64,000 nt of DNA from the NCBI GenBank assembly GCA_029260515.1, contig JAJDDC010000096.1:248001-312000 (forward strand), given 5' to 3'. Of the stretch, positions 40,426 through 49,520 are shown in pieces; positions within the stretch are counted from its first letter, which is position 1, and each line of letters starts with the position of its first letter. Below the pieces are notes generated by a model. It did no database searches, was not told the DNA's origin, and saw only the letters and a program-made list of their open reading frames with translations. This DNA comes from Phycisphaerales bacterium. GTDB lineage: Bacteria; Planctomycetota; Phycisphaerae; Phycisphaerales; UBA1924. Position numbers and translations under genes: made by a program.

Positions 40426-40431
40426 AGCATA
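40426..40431 (-). promoter_or_regulatory. Putative -10 box for the prepilin gene
   Basis: AGCATA on the plus strand reads TATGCT on the minus strand, about 45 bases before the prepilin ATG at 40381. It is the same hexamer as before the cbs gene and at 46530. Confidence 0.35.
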
Positions 40432-40516
40432 GCTGCCCGGCGGCGGATACGCTCATCGGGCGTCGATCCGGGCGATATCGGGCGACACCACCATCCGATT
40501 CCGAAGGAGCAGAGAG

Positions 40517-42229
40517 ATGTTTCGATCCAAGCCGGCGGCGTTCGCGGTTGTGGCCCTCGCGGGGGCCGCCCAGGCCCAGCAGGCCCAGGTCGAGATCGAC
40601 CTGTCAACCGTTGAGATCGCCTTCCCGTTCAACGACCAGGTGCGGGACTCTGTGAACAACCCGGCGGATGGGACGGCGGAGACGATCATCCTTTCGGATG
40701 GGTACCGGTTCGCGGTGGAGGGGAACGTGGTCGTCACGGCGTTCTTCATCGAGTTCTATAACGGGCCGGTCGGGCCATTGTTCAACTTCCTCGAGCCGGG
40801 CCTGGGCAACGTGCTCAGCGGGTGGGTCCGGAACGGGGCGGACGGGTTGCCGCCCGCGGGCGGGTCGACGTGGCGTGAAACATTTGCCGGCGGTTTCGCG
40901 GGGGCGCAGGTCGAGGTGTCGATGGAGTTCGTGGTCGCGCCCGACGGCAGGGTCACCTTCCGCGCGTTCGACCTGTCTTCGGACCTGGGCATCCTGATGA
41001 GCATCGAGTTCACCGAGGGGACGGGGACGGTGGAGAACTGGACGCCCTCGGCGCCGCAGACGACCGAGTGGCACTTCAACGGCGATTTCTCTTCGGCGTC
41101 CGGCTCGGACGAGTCGGAGATCCGGTACCTCGACGAGGCGGCGTTCGGGGACATCCTGGTAGGTGAGGACGCGGAAGCGACGCCGGATCCGACGATCCCC
41201 AAGGACGTGACCCAGGCGCAGTCGTCGTTCGTGGACACGGCGCTGGACGCGGGGGTTCCCGCGATCAACGGCGTGGACGACGTCGTGTACCTCAGCAGCC
41301 CGGCGTTCAACCTCAGCGACCCGAACAAGGCCGAGTGGAGGCGTGGGCTCGGGCTGGCGTGCAACCCGTCCACTATGCCCGGTTACCCGAACCCGTACGT
41401 CGGGCAGTGGTCGCTGGTGTACGACATGCTGATCCCGGCCTCGTCCTGGTACCAGGATTTCCCGACCAACTCGCAGCCGCGCCCCTTTATGGCGGCGTTG
41501 CTGCAGACGGACGCGGACAACGACGCGGGCGCCGATTTCTGGCTGCGCAACCAGGGCGGGCAGCCCGGGCTGATCTACGCCAAGGACGGGCTGGACTTCA
41601 CGCAGGGGTTCGTGCCTTTGCCGATCGCCCCCGACACGTGGTTCCGCCTGGCGATCGTGGCCGACGAGTTCCAGAGAGGCGTCTCGCGGGTGTACGTGGA
41701 CGGCGTGTTCGCGGGCGAGACGGGCTCGGAGTGGGTGGCGGCGGCGCTGGACCCTGGGACGCCGGCGTACTCCGACGGCGAGCTCGTAGACCCGCCGGAC
41801 TTCCTTGTCTGGGGCATGTTCCCGAGCCCCTGGGCGCGATCGAGTGGGGCGATGAACCCGGACGCGGACGGGAACCCGCTGCCGGCGCCGATGAACTCGA
41901 CGTTCTGCGTATTCGCCGACTCGCTGTTCGGCGGATCGCAGCCGGTGTACCTGGCGAACCTGCTGTTCACCGAGGCGCTGCTGGGTGACGCGGAGGTATC
42001 TGATCTCGGCGGACCCGACGCGGCGGGCATCCTGCTGCCCGAGAGCGCTGGGTGCAACGCGGCCGACCTGGCCGAGCCGTTCGGGGCGCTGGATTTCTCC
42101 GACGTTATCGCGTTCCTGACGGCGTTCGGCACGATGCAGCCCCCGGCGGACCTGGCCGAGCCGATGGGCGTGTTCGATTTCTCCGACGTGATCGCGTTCC
42201 TGACGGCGTTCGGTGCGGGCTGCCCCTGA
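40517..42229 (+). CDS. Secreted protein with tandem dockerin-like C-terminal modules
   Basis: 570 residues. A short signal peptide (about 1-20, ending GAAQA) is preceded by AAGGAGCAGAGAG. The body is beta-rich with no family I can name; FRLAIVADEFQRGVSRVYVDGVFAG resembles a LamG/concanavalin-like lectin fold. The last about 58 residues are two modules (CNAADLAEPFGALDFSDV, ADLAEPMGVFDFSDV) ending GAGCP, the same tail as on the S1 protease at 7676. It is probably an exported structural or carbohydrate-binding protein. A small hairpin overlaps the stop. Confidence 0.8.
   Translation: MFRSKPAAFAVVALAGAAQAQQAQVEIDLSTVEIAFPFNDQVRDSVNNPADGTAETIILSDGYRFAVEGNVVVTAFFIEFYNGPVGPLFNFLEPGLGNVLSGWVRNGADGLPPAGGSTWRETFAGGFAGAQVEVSMEFVVAPDGRVTFRAFDLSSDLGILMSIEFTEGTGTVENWTPSAPQTTEWHFNGDFSSASGSDESEIRYLDEAAFGDILVGEDAEATPDPTIPKDVTQAQSSFVDTALDAGVPAINGVDDVVYLSSPAFNLSDPNKAEWRRGLGLACNPSTMPGYPNPYVGQWSLVYDMLIPASSWYQDFPTNSQPRPFMAALLQTDADNDAGADFWLRNQGGQPGLIYAKDGLDFTQGFVPLPIAPDTWFRLAIVADEFQRGVSRVYVDGVFAGETGSEWVAAALDPGTPAYSDGELVDPPDFLVWGMFPSPWARSSGAMNPDADGNPLPAPMNSTFCVFADSLFGGSQPVYLANLLFTEALLGDAEVSDLGGPDAAGILLPESAGCNAADLAEPFGALDFSDVIAFLTAFGTMQPPADLAEPMGVFDFSDVIAFLTAFGAGCP
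42053..42229 (+). repeat. Coding tandem dockerin-like modules (two copies)
   Basis: The two modules are nearly identical to each other (LDFSDVIAFLTAFG and FDFSDVIAFLTAFG) and share the framing Cys and terminal Gly-Cys-Pro with the block at 9560-9733. The DNA of the two units is also close, e.g. ATTTCTCCGACGT in both. Confidence 0.75.
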
Positions 42230-42236
42230 GCGGGGC
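42222..42236 (+). terminator. Small GC hairpin at the stop codon, possible weak terminator
   Basis: GCCCC-TGAGC-GGGGC with the stop codon in the loop, between convergent genes. There is no T-tract, so it could be coincidence. Confidence 0.25.
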
Positions 42237-42257
42237 GTCTGGGCTCGGGCGTTTGGT

Positions 42258-43208
42258 CTAGCCTTCGAGGATGTCGCGGAGGCGTGAGATGTTCGCGCGC
42301 ATGATGTCGAGATAGTCGCCGCGCTCTTCGATTTCGGCCTCGCTCGGGTTCTCGGCGGGCGAGAAGAGGACGCTGGAGACGCCGGCGGCTTCGAGCATCG
42401 CTCGTGAAGCCTCGTGGGGCTCGCTCTCCCAGAGCAGGATGATGGGCAGGTCCGTGTCGTCGCCCGCGGCGCGGAGGATATCGCCGACGTCCTGCTCGCT
42501 CAGACGGGTGTTGGGGTCGAGGTCGAGGTTGGTGATAGACCAGCCGTAGCGCCGGGCGATGTAGTTGTACGCGGGATGGGAGGCGAGCAGGCGTACACGG
42601 CCGACGTCGGGCGTGAGCGCGGACAGACGCTCATTGAGGTGACGGAAATCCGCCTCGAGGGTCATGAGGTTGATGGCGAAGGTGTCGGCGTCAACGGGGA
42701 AGGCTTCGACCAGCGCTCGCTCGATCACGCGGGCCTGCTGGATCGCGAGGTTGGGGTCGAGCCAGGTGTGCCCGTCTACGCCAGAGTGGGCGTGCTCGCC
42801 GGCGGGGCCGTGCGAGTGCGTGATCGTGTTCTCGAACTCGAGCCACTCGTCGTCGAAGCCCTCGGCGGTGTTGGCGACGCGCGAGCGCGGGAGGGGCGCC
42901 GTGACTGCCCATTTCTCGAACTCGGCGCCGTTGAGTATGACGACACGAGCCGACTGGTAGTCCGCGATGGTCTGTGCGTCGGGCTGCCAGTGGATCGGGT
43001 CCTCGCCCTCCGGCAGGGGGAGCCTGATGGTGATATCGCCCCCGGTGATTCGCTGTGCGAAGTAAAGAGTGGGATAGAACGTCACCAGCACGTCATCCGA
43101 GGTCGCGGTGGGCTCGACGGGGGCGACGGGTGGCTTGGCGCCCCGGTCGGAGCAAGACGCGAGGGCGAGGGCGATCGGGATCGCGAGCAACGCTGGTGGG
43201 CGACGCAT
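42258..43208 (-). CDS. ZnuA-like metal-binding lipoprotein (ABC solute-binding protein)
   Basis: 316 residues with a lipobox (LALASC, Cys19). Metal ligands of the Zn/Mn cluster A-I family are present: H73 (DPIHWQPD), H147 (DGHTWLDP), H211 (ASHPAYNY) and an acidic residue near 261. A His-rich loop HSHGPAGEHAHSG (131-143) is typical of zinc-binding members. It should bind Zn or Mn in the periplasm. It is the last gene of an operon whose permease is FtsX/MacB-like, not ZnuB-like, which is unusual. 10 bases separate it from the permease stop. Confidence 0.85.
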   Translation of the reverse strand: MRRPPALLAIPIALALASCSDRGAKPPVAPVEPTATSDDVLVTFYPTLYFAQRITGGDITIRLPLPEGEDPIHWQPDAQTIADYQSARVVILNGAEFEKWAVTAPLPRSRVANTAEGFDDEWLEFENTITHSHGPAGEHAHSGVDGHTWLDPNLAIQQARVIERALVEAFPVDADTFAINLMTLEADFRHLNERLSALTPDVGRVRLLASHPAYNYIARRYGWSITNLDLDPNTRLSEQDVGDILRAAGDDTDLPIILLWESEPHEASRAMLEAAGVSSVLFSPAENPSEAEIEERGDYLDIMRANISRLRDILEG

Positions 43209-43218
43209 GGAAGGGCTC

Positions 43219-44388
43219 CTAGAGCAGTGGCGCGACGGCGCTGATGATAGTGACGGACAGGATGGTCAGCACCGCGGCGGCGAGCACGGCCGCCCAGGCG
43301 AGCAGGGCGAGCTCCCAGGCGAAGATGGCGACTATCGCCGAGCGGTCGGCGCCGATCTCTGAGAGCGTCCGGATCTCGTCGGCGCGGACGCGGATCGCCA
43401 GCGCCACGATGAGCGCGACAAGCGCCACGGTGGAGGCGCCCAGGACCAGGGCGACGGCGTCGAGCAGGCGGCGAATCTGCACGACATACTCGATCAGCTC
43501 GTCCACGACCCGCGAGGGCGAGAGGGCCTGGAGCGCGGTCGTGCCGTTGTAGCGGGCGGCGATGATCGTCGAGGACTTGCGGTCGTGGGGGAAGACGAGG
43601 ACGGCGGTGAGCGGGAGATCGTCGCGCGAGCCGTGGACGTGGAATCCGCCCGCCGACTCGGGCGTGATCTCCTGAGACGTGACGATGGCCTCGGAGAGGG
43701 CGGTGTGCCCGTCGGCGCGTCCGATGAGCAGGTCGGGGCGATCGATGGACTCGGCGTCGGCGTGCCCGTGGGCGGCGCCCTCGAGGACCCAGGCGGTCTC
43801 GAGGTCAACGAAGACAGCCCCGTCGTCGGGAGAGCCGGTCGGCGCGAGGACGCCGACCACGTGCAGGCGGATCGAGGGCGGGGCCGTGATGTCGTACTGC
43901 TTGAGCTGGTCGGTGTCGAGGGTGTCTCCCGGCCCGAGGTCCAGGCGGCGGGCGGCGTCGGCGCCGACGATCACCTCGCCCAGGGAGGCAAACGTGCGTC
44001 CGACGCGGATGCGCAGGCCTCGGCGTTCGAAGAACTCGATCGAGGTCGCGACCACCGGGGCGCCCCGGGCGGTGAAACGCGCGTGCACGGGCAGGACTTC
44101 GGCGCCGTCATCTCGCAGCAGGGTCGCGTATTCGTGCATCGTGATCGTGCCGATGCGGTTCGAGCGGTAGTAGAGCGAGGCGAAGACAAGGTCGAAGCGG
44201 CTGCCGGCGGCGCCGACGACCATGGGCACCGCGTCGGCGCGCTGGTGGAGCGTTTGTTCGAATCGTGCGGAAAGGACGCGGCTGACGGCGGGGATGGTTG
44301 TGACAATCGCGAGGCACGCGACGAGGATGGCCGATCGCGCCGGGCTGCGCTGGGCGTGGCGGAGGGCGAGGGTGAGGGGGCCGTTCAC
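43219..44388 (-). CDS. FtsX/MacB-like ABC transporter permease
   Basis: 389 residues. The N-terminal TM helix (about 17-38) is followed by a large extracytoplasmic MacB-like domain, then three C-terminal TM helices (about 300-389, ALVLGASTVALVALIVALAI and following). This is the FtsX fold of lipoprotein, peptide or drug exporters. The GTG start overlaps the ATPase stop by four bases (GTGA). Its neighbours are a LolD/MacB-type ATPase and a ZnuA-like lipoprotein. Whether the complex imports metal or removes something from the membrane cannot be told. Confidence 0.83.
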   Translation of the reverse strand: MNGPLTLALRHAQRSPARSAILVACLAIVTTIPAVSRVLSARFEQTLHQRADAVPMVVGAAGSRFDLVFASLYYRSNRIGTITMHEYATLLRDDGAEVLPVHARFTARGAPVVATSIEFFERRGLRIRVGRTFASLGEVIVGADAARRLDLGPGDTLDTDQLKQYDITAPPSIRLHVVGVLAPTGSPDDGAVFVDLETAWVLEGAAHGHADAESIDRPDLLIGRADGHTALSEAIVTSQEITPESAGGFHVHGSRDDLPLTAVLVFPHDRKSSTIIAARYNGTTALQALSPSRVVDELIEYVVQIRRLLDAVALVLGASTVALVALIVALAIRVRADEIRTLSEIGADRSAIVAIFAWELALLAWAAVLAAAVLTILSVTIISAVAPLL

Positions 44389-45113
44389 GCGGCGCTCCCG
44401 TTCGTGGCCCGCTTCGATGGGTGGGGCCCGCCCATGTCGATGACCTGGTCGAAGCGGTCGAGCAGGGTGTGGTCGTGCGTGACCATGAGGACGGTCGCCT
44501 GCGTCCGCTCGGCCTCGCGGAGCAGGAGGTCGAGTGTCGAACGCGAGCGGTCCGGGTCGAGGTTGCCCGTCGGTTCGTCGCACGCGATGAGGCGGGGCTG
44601 GGTGACCAGGGCCCGGGCGATGGCGACGCGCTGGCACTCGCCCTGGCTCAGGCGGCGCGGGCGACGGGCGAGCAGGTGGTCGATGCCCAGGTCCGCGGCC
44701 AGGCGTCGGGCGCGGTCGCGGGCCTCGTCGTCCAGGCGGAGCACGGCGCTGACGCGGTAGGGCAGGAGGATGTTGTCCAAGGCGCTGAGGTAGTCGAGCA
44801 GGGCGAAGCTCTGGAAGACCATGCCGACGCTGGCGATGCGGGCGCGGCGGCGGTCGGGCTCGCGCATCGAGGAGATCTCGCGCCCGTCGAGCACGACGCG
44901 CCCGCTCGCGGGCGCGAGCACGCCGATGAGCAGTCGGAGCAGCGTGGTCTTGCCGCACCCGCTGGGTCCGATGCACGCGGCGTGCTGGCCTGCGTTGATC
45001 TCGACGAGGTCGTGATCGAGTGCGAACGCGTCGGGGCCCGGGTAGACGAAGCGGAGGTCGTGGGCCTGTGCGACAGGCAGGGGGGCGGGGCTGGAGGGGC
45101 GGGCGTCGGTCAT
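44385..45113 (-). CDS. ABC transporter ATP-binding protein, LolD/MacB type
   Basis: 242 residues. Walker A is GPSGCGKT (49-56), the signature is LSQGECQRVAIARAL, Walker B is LIACDEPT and the D-loop NLD. The Gln-lid and general pattern match LolD/MacB/FtsE ATPases, not ZnuC. It would power the FtsX-like permease encoded directly downstream with a four-base overlap. It follows the membrane protein at 45121 by 7 bases. Confidence 0.9.
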   Translation of the reverse strand: MTDARPSSPAPLPVAQAHDLRFVYPGPDAFALDHDLVEINAGQHAACIGPSGCGKTTLLRLLIGVLAPASGRVVLDGREISSMREPDRRRARIASVGMVFQSFALLDYLSALDNILLPYRVSAVLRLDDEARDRARRLAADLGIDHLLARRPRRLSQGECQRVAIARALVTQPRLIACDEPTGNLDPDRSRSTLDLLLREAERTQATVLMVTHDHTLLDRFDQVIDMGGPHPSKRATNGSAA

Positions 45114-45120
45114 CGGGGGT

Positions 45121-46470
45121 TCAGATGTCGTCGCCGCCGACGGAGCGGAGGAGGTCGTCGACGTTCGCCGGCGCCTGGCCCTCGCCCGCGTACTCGCCCG
45201 GGTCCAGGCGCGTCTGGGAGATGATGCGGTTTCCAGTGATCCGCCAGCCCCGGGGGAGGGCGGTGATGGTGTATTCGCCCTCGTACAACATCTGGCGTGT
45301 GTGCGAGTGCCCCCAGTGGTAGACGGTGCCGTCCACGGTCCAGGTGTGGCGGAGGGTGGCTTGCGCGACTTGTGTGTTTGCGAGCGGCGCCTGGCTGATC
45401 TCCAGCACCTCGAGTTCGCCCGGGTGGAGGCCGGTGACGATGCCGAGCATGCCGCCCTGCTCGGCCTGCACGAGCGAGGCGCGGACCTGGGTGTAGAGGT
45501 CGGCGAGAAGCGGTCCCTCGACGCTGCGGGCGAGCGAGTCGTAGACGTCGGACTCGGCCGTGTAGTCGAAGGCCTTGTACAGGTTGGCGTGCAGCGGGAG
45601 GAACGCTGCCTCGACTTCGGTGGCGGCTGGTGGATCGGCGTGCTCCGGGCCTGGAATATCGACGAGCAGGACGCCCGAGAGCGCCCAGGCGAGCGCCGCG
45701 CATATCACGACGCCCATGAGCGGGGCGAACCAGGCGCGACGGCGGACGCGGGCGACGCCCGCCCAGAGCAGTGCGATCCCGCCGGCAGCCATGGTCGCGA
45801 TCGAGAGCGCCGGCACGCGGCGCGCTGGCGTCGGCTCGGGCGGGTTGGGCACGGGCTCGAACCTCCCCGCGTCGTCCCATCCGCGATGCCAGGTCACGGT
45901 CGGGGCGGCCTCGGAGAAGCGCACGATCTTCATCGTGCCCTCGGCACGGAGCTGCGCCTCGAGGACCATTCTCGGCGGCTCGGCGGTGTTCTCGCGCTCG
46001 GCGGCCGCCCGGTCGTCGGGATAGGTCGGCCAGGTCAGCTCGACGGCCCCGGGCGTCGCGGTGGCAGGAAACACGAGGACCGCGACGCCGCGGATCAGCG
46101 CCCGCATGCCCATGTTCGGAAACAGAACGACGAGCGAGGGGTCCGGGTCGGCGTGGAGCTGGAATGACTCGAGCGTGGGTGTGACAGGCTCGCCGTCGAT
46201 GCGGACGCGGACGTGCTCGAGCAGGTACGCCTCGAAGCGTCTGCTCAGCGCGTCGCGCTCTGTCGGGGAGACGCCCTGGAGCGACTCGCGGGAGGGCTCG
46301 ACCATCTCGTCGATGAACGCGAGGTTGAGTCCGAGGGTCCAGCGGACGCTGTCGTCCTCGATCGCGACGCGGATCTCGGCGTGCGGGCCGTCCTGGGGGT
46401 GGAGCGAGGCGCGTGAGTCGGGCGACGTCAGGGTGAGGATCGCGAGGATGAGGGCGGTCGTCGCACGCAC
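45121..46470 (-). CDS. Exported membrane protein of unknown function, first gene of the FtsX/ZnuA operon
   Basis: 449 residues from a GTG at 46470; the product then has a signal peptide (TTALILAILTLTSPDSRA). A beta-rich extracytoplasmic domain (about 25-235) is followed by two TM helices (about 243-265 and 273-295), then a second beta-rich domain (TLRHTWTVDGTVYHWGHSHTRQ). I do not recognise the family. It precedes the ATPase gene by 7 bases and so is likely part of the same complex, perhaps a periplasmic partner of the FtsX-like permease. Confidence 0.7.
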   Translation of the reverse strand: MRATTALILAILTLTSPDSRASLHPQDGPHAEIRVAIEDDSVRWTLGLNLAFIDEMVEPSRESLQGVSPTERDALSRRFEAYLLEHVRVRIDGEPVTPTLESFQLHADPDPSLVVLFPNMGMRALIRGVAVLVFPATATPGAVELTWPTYPDDRAAAERENTAEPPRMVLEAQLRAEGTMKIVRFSEAAPTVTWHRGWDDAGRFEPVPNPPEPTPARRVPALSIATMAAGGIALLWAGVARVRRRAWFAPLMGVVICAALAWALSGVLLVDIPGPEHADPPAATEVEAAFLPLHANLYKAFDYTAESDVYDSLARSVEGPLLADLYTQVRASLVQAEQGGMLGIVTGLHPGELEVLEISQAPLANTQVAQATLRHTWTVDGTVYHWGHSHTRQMLYEGEYTITALPRGWRITGNRIISQTRLDPGEYAGEGQAPANVDDLLRSVGGDDI

Positions 46471-46529
46471 GCGGGCGATTCTACCCGGGGCGGGGGGGTG
46501 TGAACCGCATCCGCGGCGGGGCCGGGCGG

Positions 46530-46535
46530 TATGCT
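46530..46535 (+). promoter_or_regulatory. Putative -10 box (TATGCT) for the M28 peptidase gene
   Basis: TATGCT lies 62 bases before the ATG at 46598. It is the same hexamer as on the minus strand at 25551 and 40426. Confidence 0.3.
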
Positions 46536-46597
46536 CCCCTGGCGTGCGGTGGTCTCCGCGCGTTCCCTTCCACGCTATCCCTCCCGGAGTTTGACTT

Positions 46598-48490
46598 ATG
46601 CACCGCGAATGGCTTCTCGTCCCTGGTCTGATCATGTCGCTCGCGGGCGGGGCTGCATCCGCGCAGGACGAAGCTCCCCGTACGGGCGTCTCGCAGGGGT
46701 CGCCGGTCGCCGACGCGCTGGGTTCGGTCTCCGACGATGTCCGCGAATACAACGACCACGTGGTCACGCTGGCCAATCCGTACATGATGGGTCGCGTGCC
46801 CGGGTCGGCGGGGATGGAGCGGGCGAAGGACTATGTCGAATACCACTTCCGCCAGTACGGGCTCAAGCCCGCGTTCCCGGGGAACCTGGACGGCGTTGAG
46901 TCGCCCTTCTCGTCGTACCGCGACCCGTTCGCGTTGGGCGGGCTGTGGAAGGTGCGGGCCGAATCACTGCGTGCGGGTCCCGTGGGCCTGGCCGCGGAGC
47001 AGGACTTCGTGCTCACAGCGCTCGGCGGGACGGGCGAGGCCGAGGGCGAGGCGGTCTTCGTGGGCTACTCGATCGACAACGGTCCGGACGGGTGGTCGAG
47101 CTTCGCCGAGGAGGACGACCTGACGGGCAAGGTCGCTGTCATGCTCCGTTTCGAGCCGACCGACGAGGACGGCAAGAGCCAGTGGGGCGGTGATGGCGCG
47201 TGGTCGGGTCGCGCGTCGTTCGCGAACAAGCTGCGGGGCGCCGCCGAGCGTGGGGCCGTCGCGGCGCTGGTGATCAACACCCCTTGGGCGTCTGACCCGC
47301 GGGTCGTGAAGCTGGACCGGTTCTCGTCGGGTGGGGGCGGTGGGGGATCGATGCCCGTGATGATGGTGTCGCCCGAGGGCGCCAAGAAGCTTCTCGCCGG
47401 CGGCGATCGGACGCTCGAAAACCTGCGCGGCCTGGCCGACGGGGGCGGGGGCGCGGTGGACCTGGGCTTCGAGGTCTCGGTCTCTGGCGAAGCCTCGCGA
47501 GAGGAGCTGTCGGCCGAGAACGTCGGGTGCGTGATCCCCGGGGCGGGCGACCTGGCCGACGAGTGGATCGTCGTGGGCGGGCACCTGGACCACATCGGGA
47601 TGGGCTACTTCGGTTCGCGAGAGGGCCCGGGCGCCCTGCACCCGGGGGCGGACGACAACGCGTCGAGCGGGGCTGGCTTGATCTTGCTGGCGAAGAATCT
47701 CAGCGAGTCGATCGGGGCGTTGGCGGGTGACACGCCGCGGCGTTCGATCATGATCGTCGAGTTCTCGGGCGAGGAGTCGGGGCTCAACGGCTCGCGGCAC
47801 TACGTCAACGACCCCATCGTACCCCTCGAGCAGCACGCGTTGATGATCAACTGGGACATGATCGGGCGAGTGAAGGACGAGCGGCTGACGGTCGCGGGGG
47901 CCGACACGGGCGAGGGCCTGCGTGATTTCCTGGAGCCGTTCTTTGACGAGTCCGGGCTGGTGATCGACGCCCCCGAGACGATGAGCGGCGCCTCGGACCA
48001 CACGAGCTTCTACACCAAGAACGTGCCTGTGCTGTTCTCGATCATCACCGACTTCCACCAGGACTACCACACGCCGGGTGACGTGAGCTGGAAGATCAAC
48101 CGTGTGGGCGCCGTCAAAACGGTTGACATGTACCACGACATCATCATGGCGGCGGCGCAACGCCCGGAGCGGTTCAAGTTCGTGGAGTCGGATCGTTCGG
48201 GACCGCGGGCGCCGGCGGGTGGGATCAAGGTCCGCCTGGGCGTGATGCCGGCACGCTACGACTCGGACAAGCCCGGGATCCCGATCGCGAGCGTCAGCGC
48301 CGACGGCCCGGCGCAGAAGGCGGGGATGCTCGACGGCGACGTCCTCGTGCGTTGGGACGGGCAGAAGCTCGAGGACGTCCAGCACTGGATGGAGCTGCTC
48401 GGAAAGCACGAGCCGGGCGACGAGGTCAAGATCGGCGTCAAGCGTGACGGCGAGGAGGTCACGCTCACGGTGACCCTCGAGGGGCGTTGA
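46598..48490 (+). CDS. Secreted M28 family aminopeptidase with PA insert and C-terminal PDZ domain
   Basis: 630 residues. A signal peptide ends GGAASA-QD. The dinuclear zinc site can be followed: HLDH near 329-332, GADDNASSG near 351-359, the catalytic EFSGEESG near 388-395, NWDMIG near 417-422 and DYHTPGD near 488-494. A protease-associated domain sits before it (about 150-290). The last 100 residues form a PDZ domain (PIASVSADGPAQKAGMLDGD). It should cleave N-terminal residues from peptides in the periplasm or outside. The 3' end overlaps the convergent apbE gene by 26 bases. Confidence 0.88.
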   Translation: MHREWLLVPGLIMSLAGGAASAQDEAPRTGVSQGSPVADALGSVSDDVREYNDHVVTLANPYMMGRVPGSAGMERAKDYVEYHFRQYGLKPAFPGNLDGVESPFSSYRDPFALGGLWKVRAESLRAGPVGLAAEQDFVLTALGGTGEAEGEAVFVGYSIDNGPDGWSSFAEEDDLTGKVAVMLRFEPTDEDGKSQWGGDGAWSGRASFANKLRGAAERGAVAALVINTPWASDPRVVKLDRFSSGGGGGGSMPVMMVSPEGAKKLLAGGDRTLENLRGLADGGGGAVDLGFEVSVSGEASREELSAENVGCVIPGAGDLADEWIVVGGHLDHIGMGYFGSREGPGALHPGADDNASSGAGLILLAKNLSESIGALAGDTPRRSIMIVEFSGEESGLNGSRHYVNDPIVPLEQHALMINWDMIGRVKDERLTVAGADTGEGLRDFLEPFFDESGLVIDAPETMSGASDHTSFYTKNVPVLFSIITDFHQDYHTPGDVSWKINRVGAVKTVDMYHDIIMAAAQRPERFKFVESDRSGPRAPAGGIKVRLGVMPARYDSDKPGIPIASVSADGPAQKAGMLDGDVLVRWDGQKLEDVQHWMELLGKHEPGDEVKIGVKRDGEEVTLTVTLEGR

Positions 48491-49520
48491 TCCCGGGGAC
48501 GCGGGGAAGCTCGTTTGTGCGTGCATCCGCGTCGTGTCGGATGTCGATGCGGACGCCCGGGTACCGCGATCTGAGTCGGGCCGCGCCCGCTTCGCCCGAG
48601 ACGGAGACGGCGCTGGCGAGGGCGTCTGCGAGCCAGGCCTCGTCGGCGGTGACGGTCACGCTGACCGGGGCCGTGACGCCGTAGCCGGTCCGCGGGTCGA
48701 TGATGTGCGAGTAGCGGACGCCATCGGCCTCGATGAACTGGAACCGTGCGCCCGAAGTGGCGACGCCGGTCATGGGGTGGGCGGTGGATGGCGTGTGGTC
48801 TCCATCACGGGCGATCATCCACTGGTGGGTACCGACCGGCGGCGGGCGACCGATCGCGATGTCGCCGCCCAGATCGACGAGCGCGGCGGGGAAGCCGCGG
48901 GCCTCGAGGACGTCGAGAGCACGGTCGGCGGCGTAGCCCTTGCCGATGGCGCCGAAGTCCAGACGCATGTTGTCGAGGCGGAGGCGAACGCGGGATTGGG
49001 CCGCGTTGATCTCCACGAACTGCATGCCGACGAGTGACAGCGCCTGCCGGATCTCTTCGACATCTGGGACGGCGTTGACGCGGCGGGCCTGTCGCCAGAG
49101 CGTGGTCAGGGGGCCGATGGTGGGGTCGAAGGCGCCCTCGGTCGTGTCCCGGAGTTCGCGCGATTTGAGCAGGATGTCGAGCAGGACCGGAGAAACTTCG
49201 ACCCAGACGCCGGGCGTGCGGCAGAGCCGCATCGCCTCGCTCGAGGGGTCGTAATCGCTGAGAACCGCGTTGAGGCGGTCCATCTCGGCGAACGCTGCGG
49301 CTGCGGCCGCAGCGGCGGACGCCTCGTCGGGGGCGTAGAGCACGACCCGCGCCCTCGAGCCCATGACGAGCCTTGCGTACTCGAAGCGATGGACGCTAGC
49401 CTCGCGGCTGCGGGCTGCGGGCTCTGGCGTTGAGCGACAGGCGCCCACGAGGAGCGGAAACGCGATGACGAGGGCAGCGGTGCGCCGGACGATGCTCGTG
49501 TGTACTGTCGCGTGCCTCAC
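48465..49520 (-). CDS. apbE: ApbE-family FAD:protein FMN transferase (lipoprotein)
   Basis: 351 residues from the GTG at 49520, chosen because it gives a lipoprotein signal with lipobox LLVGAC. ApbE features are MGSRARVVLY, LDFGAIGKGYAADRA, VDLGGDIAIG and the SHIIDPRTGYGV metal/FAD region. It attaches FMN to Ser/Thr of target flavoproteins in the periplasm. A poly-Ala run follows EAS near residue 68. The 5' end overlaps the divergent SUMF1-domain gene head to head by 56 bases and the 3' end overlaps the M28 gene. No obvious flavinylation target is nearby. Confidence 0.87.
   Translation of the reverse strand: MRHATVHTSIVRRTAALVIAFPLLVGACRSTPEPAARSREASVHRFEYARLVMGSRARVVLYAPDEASAAAAAAAAFAEMDRLNAVLSDYDPSSEAMRLCRTPGVWVEVSPVLLDILLKSRELRDTTEGAFDPTIGPLTTLWRQARRVNAVPDVEEIRQALSLVGMQFVEINAAQSRVRLRLDNMRLDFGAIGKGYAADRALDVLEARGFPAALVDLGGDIAIGRPPPVGTHQWMIARDGDHTPSTAHPMTGVATSGARFQFIEADGVRYSHIIDPRTGYGVTAPVSVTVTADEAWLADALASAVSVSGEAGAARLRSRYPGVRIDIRHDADARTNELPRVPGINAPRGSP

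Noticed and set aside
49312..49330. GC-rich GCTGCGGCTGCGGCCGCAG tract as a regulatory palindrome
   Set aside because: It encodes the poly-Ala run of ApbE and is explained by coding repetition of GCG/GCC codons.
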